Assembly: GCA_017305925.1 (NCBI GenBank)
Contig: JAFKJW010000191.1
Location: 1 to 44,657, forward strand
DNA: 44,657 bases
Reading direction: 5' to 3'
From: Hyphomicrobiales bacterium
GTDB lineage: Bacteria > Pseudomonadota > Alphaproteobacteria > Rhizobiales > Rhizobiaceae
Position numbers and translations under genes: made by a program. The notes beneath the pieces are model-generated. The model searched no databases, was not told where the DNA came from, and was given only the letters and a program-made list of their open reading frames with translations. Each line of letters opens with the position of its first letter. The stretch's first letter is position 1. Below, one piece after another: positions 40,115-44,657 of this stretch.

Positions 40115-42331
40115 ATGCGAGCGGCGATCGATCGATACGCGCGGGGCGTGGGCGACAGGGGGCTGCATCGGCTGCGCCGTGCGTTGCTGGTGGGCGCCGC
40201 GGCAATCGCGGCCATGCCGGCCTATGCCCAGAGTGCCGGGACAGACGAGGACGCGAAGCCACGCGAGGCGGCAGCGGCCACCTCGGAGCCGGCGACGCTT
40301 GGCGGCGTCACGCTGCTCGACAAGGTTCTGGTGCTCAGCCGAACCGGCGAGACGGCCATGGAATCGCTCGCCTCGGCCAGCCATGTCGACCAGGAGCAGA
40401 TCGAACGGCGCATGGCCACCAGCATCAACGACGTGTTTCTCGGCGTGCCGGGCATCATGGTGCAATCCGACGCGAAGCGGACCGCATCCAGCGTCAATAT
40501 CCGCGGCCTTCAGGATTTCGGCCGCGTCCAGGTGATCGTCGACGGCGCGCGCCAGGACTTCAGCCGTTCCGGACACGGCACCAGTTCGACCTTCTGGATC
40601 GATCCCGAACTCATCCAGTCCGCCGACGTGATCCGCGGCCCGGTCGCCAACACCTACGGCTCGGGCGCCATCGGCGGCGTGGTCTTCTTCGACACGAAGG
40701 ATGCCGAAGATTTCCTGAAGCCGGATGAGACCTGGGCCCTGTCCTCGACGGTCCGCTACGAGACGAACGGCTCGGGCTGGACGACCAGCGCGACCGGCGC
40801 CTATCGCTTCACTCCGGATTTCGACGTCTTGGGCAATATCGTCTACCGCGACTACGGCAACTACAAGGACGGCGACGGCAATCGCGTCAACGGCACGGCC
40901 TTCGACGTGCTGAGCGGCATGCTCAAATCCACGATCCGCCCGACCGAGAACAGCGAGCTGAAGCTCGGCTGGGTCGGCGCGAACGACGACTGGAACGAGA
41001 TCAGCGGCGGCGTGCCGACTTCCGACCTCGCGATGCGGCAGAACACCTTCACCGCCCGCTACAACATCACGGACGAGAACAAGAGCTGGCTCGACCTCCA
41101 CGTCAACGCCTCCTACAACAAGACCGACCTCGACCGGACCTATCTGACCACGCTCGCCGGCAGGCAGTACGACCCGGTGACCGGGCTCCCGACCACCATC
41201 CCGGCAGGCTCGAGGACCACCTACGACCTCGACACGCTGAGCTTCGACATCTGGAACACCTCGCGCTTCGAAACGGGTTCGTTCCGTCATGAGCTGACCT
41301 ATGGCGGCGACTGGGTGAGCGACGACATGACGACGCTCGATCCGTCGGGCGGCCAGGACACCTACACGCCGTCCGGCAAGCGGCGGGTGAGCGGCGCCTA
41401 CATTCAGGACAAGATGAGCTGGGAATGGCTCGAGGTGATCGCCGGCCTGCGCTACGACAGCTACAAGCTCGACAGCGAAGCCGCGGAAAGCTCCGGCGAC
41501 CGGCTGTCGCCGCGCATCACCATCGGCGTTTCCCCGTTCGAGAACGCCGGAGCGGGCGGCCTGCAATTCTACGGCACCTACGCCGAGGGCTACCGCTCGC
41601 CGTCGATCACCGAGACGCTGATGAGCGGCATGCATCCGAGCGGCGTGACCTTCCCCTTCCTGCCCAATCCGAATCTGAAGCCGGAAACCGGCAAGACCTG
41701 GGAGCTGGGCGTCAACTACAAGGCCAACGGCGTCATCGAGGCGGGCGATGCGCTGCGCATGAAGGCCGCCTACTTCAACAACAACATCGACGACTACATT
41801 CAGGGGAACGACGAGATCTTCGCCGGCGATCCCGGCTGCCCCTACATCCCGGGGTTGCAGCCCGGATCGTATACCTACTCATGCTACCAGTACCAGAACT
41901 TCGCCAACGCCAAGATCGACGGCTTCGAGTTCGAGAGCGTCTATGACGCGGCGTGGGGCTTCGCGGGGCTTTCAGGCTCCGTCATCAACGGCCATACGGT
42001 CGACTACAATGGCGTGCGCAAGGACCTGACGACCGTTCCCTCCTCGCAGATCACCGCCCAGCTCGGCCTCCGGTTCCTGGAAGACAGGCTGACGGTCGGC
42101 GGCGAGGTGCAGTATAACGGCAAGCCGAAGGGCAATGCCTTTGCAAAGGACTACACGCTGGTCAACGCCTTCGCCAGCTACAAGCCCAACGACAATCTGA
42201 AGCTGGACTTCAGGATCGACAACATCTTCGACGAGAAGTACGCTAATCCGCTCAACGCCACGGCTACCAGCACGGTCTACGAGCCGGGCGTGACGGTCAA
42301 GCTGGCCGCCACGATGCGGTTCGGAGGATGA
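40115..42331 (+). CDS. TonB-dependent haem/haemoglobin receptor (HmuR/BhuA type)
   Basis: 738 residues. Signal peptide ends near AYAQ (residue about 39). The plug domain (residues about 70-200) has VNIRGLQDFGRVQVIVDGARQ and IRGPVANTYGSGAIGGVV. The barrel carries the haem-receptor motif NPNLKPE; the FRAP motif appears as YRSPSITE. The carboxy terminus VTVKLAATMRFGG ends in a beta-strand, although the last residue is Gly rather than aromatic. GGAG lies six bases before the ATG. It brings haem through the outer membrane for HmuTUV. Confidence 0.92.
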   Translation: MRAAIDRYARGVGDRGLHRLRRALLVGAAAIAAMPAYAQSAGTDEDAKPREAAAATSEPATLGGVTLLDKVLVLSRTGETAMESLASASHVDQEQIERRMATSINDVFLGVPGIMVQSDAKRTASSVNIRGLQDFGRVQVIVDGARQDFSRSGHGTSSTFWIDPELIQSADVIRGPVANTYGSGAIGGVVFFDTKDAEDFLKPDETWALSSTVRYETNGSGWTTSATGAYRFTPDFDVLGNIVYRDYGNYKDGDGNRVNGTAFDVLSGMLKSTIRPTENSELKLGWVGANDDWNEISGGVPTSDLAMRQNTFTARYNITDENKSWLDLHVNASYNKTDLDRTYLTTLAGRQYDPVTGLPTTIPAGSRTTYDLDTLSFDIWNTSRFETGSFRHELTYGGDWVSDDMTTLDPSGGQDTYTPSGKRRVSGAYIQDKMSWEWLEVIAGLRYDSYKLDSEAAESSGDRLSPRITIGVSPFENAGAGGLQFYGTYAEGYRSPSITETLMSGMHPSGVTFPFLPNPNLKPETGKTWELGVNYKANGVIEAGDALRMKAAYFNNNIDDYIQGNDEIFAGDPGCPYIPGLQPGSYTYSCYQYQNFANAKIDGFEFESVYDAAWGFAGLSGSVINGHTVDYNGVRKDLTTVPSSQITAQLGLRFLEDRLTVGGEVQYNGKPKGNAFAKDYTLVNAFASYKPNDNLKLDFRIDNIFDEKYANPLNATATSTVYEPGVTVKLAATMRFGG

Positions 42332-42338
42332 GACGACC

Positions 42339-42764
42339 ATGAAGACGGCAACCCTTGCTCTTTCGGCAGCCGTAGCGACAGTCATTTCCTGGAGCGCGTT
42401 CGCGCAGGAGGCAGCGCAGACGATCAGCCTCCAGCTCAACGCGGCGCAGCCCTCCGAAAAGGGCTGCCGCTTCACCTTCGTCGTGAACAACGGCCTCGGT
42501 CACGATCTGGAGAAGGCCGCCTACGAGATCGCCCTGTTCAACGACGCCGGCGTCGTCGACCGCCTCTCGGTCCTGGAATTCAAGGATCTGCCGGCCGGCA
42601 AGACGAAGGTCGCGCGCTTCGACCTCGCCGGAGTCGACTGCGCCAAGACCGGCAGGCTCCTCGTCAACACCGCCACGGACTGCGTGGGCGAAGGCGTCGA
42701 TCCGGGCCTGTGCATGAAAGCGCTGAAGACCGAAAGCAAGACGGCGATCGTCTTCGGCGTCTGA
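42339..42764 (+). CDS. Small exported cysteine-containing protein linked to the haem receptor
   Basis: 141 residues. Signal peptide MKTATLALSAAVATVISWSAFA, mature chain from about 23. It has a beta-rich outline, with four cysteines at 43, 101, 115 and 125 that could make two disulfides. The ATG lies seven bases after the receptor stop, inside one ribosome-binding region (GGAGGATGAG), so the two are co-translated. No named family is recognised. A role in periplasmic haem handling or receptor support is inferred from position only. Confidence 0.8.
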   Translation: MKTATLALSAAVATVISWSAFAQEAAQTISLQLNAAQPSEKGCRFTFVVNNGLGHDLEKAAYEIALFNDAGVVDRLSVLEFKDLPAGKTKVARFDLAGVDCAKTGRLLVNTATDCVGEGVDPGLCMKALKTESKTAIVFGV

Positions 42765-42898
42765 ATTCCTCCGGCCGAAAAGCAGACCGCGCGGCGCTGC
42801 CGCATTAAGCATTCAGTAACCATGGTTCCCCATATTTCGTTAACCATAGGCCCATGGGAATCGGACCCCGCCCAGAGGGCACAGGGGACCGTTGCACC

Positions 42899-44657
42899 AT
42901 GGACAATTCCTTTCGCGCGAACGAGTTGCCCGGCCTGCTGGCCGCGGTGCCGGACCATATCGCCGTCCTCTCGCTCGACTGCTTCGACACCCTGATCTGG
43001 CGTAACGTCCACATGCCGAGCGACGTCTTCGCAGACCTCGATCTGCCGGGCGGGGCGGTGGAGGCCCGCAGCGTCGCCGAGGAGCGGGCCCGTACGCTGG
43101 CCCTGCTTCGAGGAGAAGGCGGCACGGAGGTCACGCTCGCCGAAATCTACGAGCAGATGATGCCGGGAGATCACCGCGCCGAGGCGCGCGATGCGCTGCT
43201 GGCGGCGGAGCTTGCCGCCGAGGCGCGCCACTGCTTCGCCTTCGCGCCGGTCCGGGACCTCATCGTCGATGCGAAGAGACGCGGGCTGAAGGTGATCGTC
43301 GTGTCCGACACCTATCTGCGCGAGCCGCAGCTGCGCGCGCTGATCAGGAGCGTCGGCGGCGATTCCCTGGCGGATATGATCGACCGGATATTCTGCTCCT
43401 GCGAGTACGGGGTGAGCAAGGCCGGTGGCCTCTTCACCCATGTGCTGGCGGCCCTCGGCGTGCCGCCGCGCTCCATCCTGCATATCGGCGACAACCAGGT
43501 CGCGGACCATCAGGCACCGCTGAAGCTCGGCATCGCCGGCCTGCACTTCCGCCAGTTCGACGAGGAGGCGATGCGGCGCCTGCGTTTCGAGGCTGCGGCC
43601 GCGATGCTGGTGGATCCCCAAACGCGCATCACCCACGCCACTTATCAGCCGCAGCGGGCCGCTCTCGCGCTGCGTGGCGCGGACGATCCCGTCTCCGCCT
43701 TCGGCCATGACGTTCTCGGACCAGTGATCCATGCCTTTGCCGACTGGATACGTGGCGAGGCGCTGGCCATGGAGGCAAGGCTCTGCAAGCCGGTGAAGCT
43801 GCTCTTCCTGCTGCGCGACGGCCATTTTCCCGGGCAGGTGTTCCGCGCCGCGCATCCCGACCTGGCCGGGCGGGCGATCGACATCGAACTCAGCCGCTTC
43901 GCCGCCACCGCGGCAGGCCTCAAGGATGCCGATGCGATCCGCTCCTATGCGGAAACCGCGCTGATGCGCGCGCCGCTGGACGTGGTCGCGAGGCAGCTTC
44001 TGTTCGATGGCGACGAAGCGGCGAAGCTCCGCCGGATCGGGGACAGGCGGGAAGTCCTGAAAGAGGTCCTGAGGCCGCAGATCGTGCGGCGGATCGTCTC
44101 CCGGTCGGCCGCTTTCGCGGAGCGCCTTCTCGCCTATCTTCGCGGGCAGGGCATAGCGGACGGCGATGCCGTGATGCTGATCGACCTCGGATACAACGGT
44201 TCGGTCCAGAACGGGGCGGAGCCGATCCTGCGCGAGCGCATGGGCCTGGACGTGGCGGGACGCTACCTGCTGCTGCGCGAAATGCAGCTCAGCGGCCTCG
44301 ACAAGAGCGGCTTTCTCGATACGAGGCATTATGGAAAGCGCCTGCTGTACGCGCTGGCCGACTATATCGCGCTGCTCGAACAGTTCTGCACGCTGGCCCA
44401 GGGATCGGTCATCGACTATCGCCGCGACGGCACGCCGATCCGCCGCAAGTCCAGCGTCAAGAGGGAGCAGAGCGATTGCCGCGACGCGGCGCAGGCGGCC
44501 GCGCTCGCCTTCGTCCGCTCCGCCGCGGCCGGCTGGGTCAGGCCGCCGGCGTCCGACGGGCCGGATGCGCGAAGGCACATGGCGGCGGCGGCGCTGGCCC
44601 GCTTCCTTTACCTGCCCCTGGCGAGCGAAGTCGCGATGCTTCGCAATTTCCACCATG
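42899..44657 (+). CDS. HAD superfamily protein (COG5610-like), carboxy terminus cut by window end
   Basis: 586 codons are visible and the frame is open at the end. Residues 1-230 are a HAD domain: motif I LSLDCFDTLIW (Asp27), motif II VIVVSDTYL, and motifs III/IV ILHIGDNQVADH. The following part (from about 250) contains LLFLLRDGHF and MLIDLGYNGS, as in large HAD proteins of bacterial polysaccharide loci. Start at 42899 with AGGGGA ten bases upstream. The opposite strand is open for most of this region but shows no gene-like protein. Function probably linked to surface sugar synthesis; not proven. Confidence 0.85.
   Translation, partial: MDNSFRANELPGLLAAVPDHIAVLSLDCFDTLIWRNVHMPSDVFADLDLPGGAVEARSVAEERARTLALLRGEGGTEVTLAEIYEQMMPGDHRAEARDALLAAELAAEARHCFAFAPVRDLIVDAKRRGLKVIVVSDTYLREPQLRALIRSVGGDSLADMIDRIFCSCEYGVSKAGGLFTHVLAALGVPPRSILHIGDNQVADHQAPLKLGIAGLHFRQFDEEAMRRLRFEAAAAMLVDPQTRITHATYQPQRAALALRGADDPVSAFGHDVLGPVIHAFADWIRGEALAMEARLCKPVKLLFLLRDGHFPGQVFRAAHPDLAGRAIDIELSRFAATAAGLKDADAIRSYAETALMRAPLDVVARQLLFDGDEAAKLRRIGDRREVLKEVLRPQIVRRIVSRSAAFAERLLAYLRGQGIADGDAVMLIDLGYNGSVQNGAEPILRERMGLDVAGRYLLLREMQLSGLDKSGFLDTRHYGKRLLYALADYIALLEQFCTLAQGSVIDYRRDGTPIRRKSSVKREQSDCRDAAQAAALAFVRSAAAGWVRPPASDGPDARRHMAAAALARFLYLPLASEVAMLRNFHH

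Noticed and set aside
42521-44656. Very long minus-strand open frame (about 711 codons) at the right end
   Set aside because: Its protein is Arg/Asp/Gly-rich low-information sequence with no family features, while the plus strand encodes a clear HAD protein from 42899 that runs off the window and a signal-peptide protein at 42339.
1-44657. CRISPR array, insertion sequence, integrase or attachment site
   Set aside because: No regular repeat-spacer pattern, transposase, recombinase or tRNA with flanking direct repeats was seen in the window.

Overview
The window looks like chromosomal DNA of an alphaproteobacterium of the order Hyphomicrobiales (Rhizobiales). The grounds are high GC, a hemP-hmuTUV haem-uptake locus with a TGA-N9-TCA (RirA-type) iron box, three promoters of the EcfG general-stress type (GGAAC-N17-GTT), a KGG-repeat stress protein, and an intergenic palindrome of a kind common in rhizobia. 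No rRNA, tRNA, insertion sequence, phage gene or CRISPR array was recognised. The species cannot be named from this.

Layout. (1) 72-2913, minus strand: periplasmic copper handling (DUF2946-like protein, DUF1775/YcnI-like protein, CopC-CopD-YtkA fusion). (2) 3055-24282: a large catabolic locus around a DeoR-type repressor (10327-11148). A minus-strand operon (10117 down to 3055) encodes aldehyde dehydrogenase, PLP dehydratase, GMC oxidoreductase, isochorismatase-type hydrolase, a glutamine-synthetase-like ligase and an N-formylglutamate-amidohydrolase-like enzyme. A second unit (16666 down to 11209) encodes a CUT1 sugar-type ABC importer and a Gfo/Idh/MocA oxidoreductase. A third (24221 down to 16838) encodes a 33-residue leader ORF, an FGGY kinase, the small and large subunits of an N,N-dimethylformamidase-like amidohydrolase, two SDRs, an M20 hydrolase and a second small-subunit-like protein. 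Repeats resembling TGTTCGA, mostly 10 bp apart, lie at the promoters of these units and of the regulator gene. (3) 24447-31765: a GntR/UTRA-regulated set with a D-threonine-aldolase-like enzyme, an amidohydrolase, FrlD-like and FrlB-like Amadori-type kinase and deglycase, an M20 hydrolase and a creatininase-family protein. A 15-bp palindrome, AGTTRTCWGAYAACT, occurs at all four promoters of the regulated units. (4) 32052-36076: stress genes under EcfG-type promoters, two small unknown proteins, an SDR and a trypsin/PDZ protein that has lost its catalytic triad. (5) 36096-42764: hydroxypyruvate-isomerase-like enzyme, hmuV-hmuU-hmuT-hemP, and a divergent TonB-dependent haem receptor with a small exported cysteine protein. 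(6) 42899 to the end: a HAD-family protein cut by the window edge.

How it may work together (inference): regions 2 and 3 read as one catabolic island for amide-linked or amino-linked sugar or polyol compounds. The ABC importer takes up the substrate. The formamidase-like and M20 enzymes cut amide bonds, and kinases and sugar oxidoreductases handle the polyol part. The ligase, GMC dehydrogenase, aldehyde dehydrogenase and amidases could process the released amine through glutamyl intermediates. The substrate is unknown. The most unusual element is the pair of formamidase small-subunit homologues, one beside the large subunit and one overlapping an M20 hydrolase gene.
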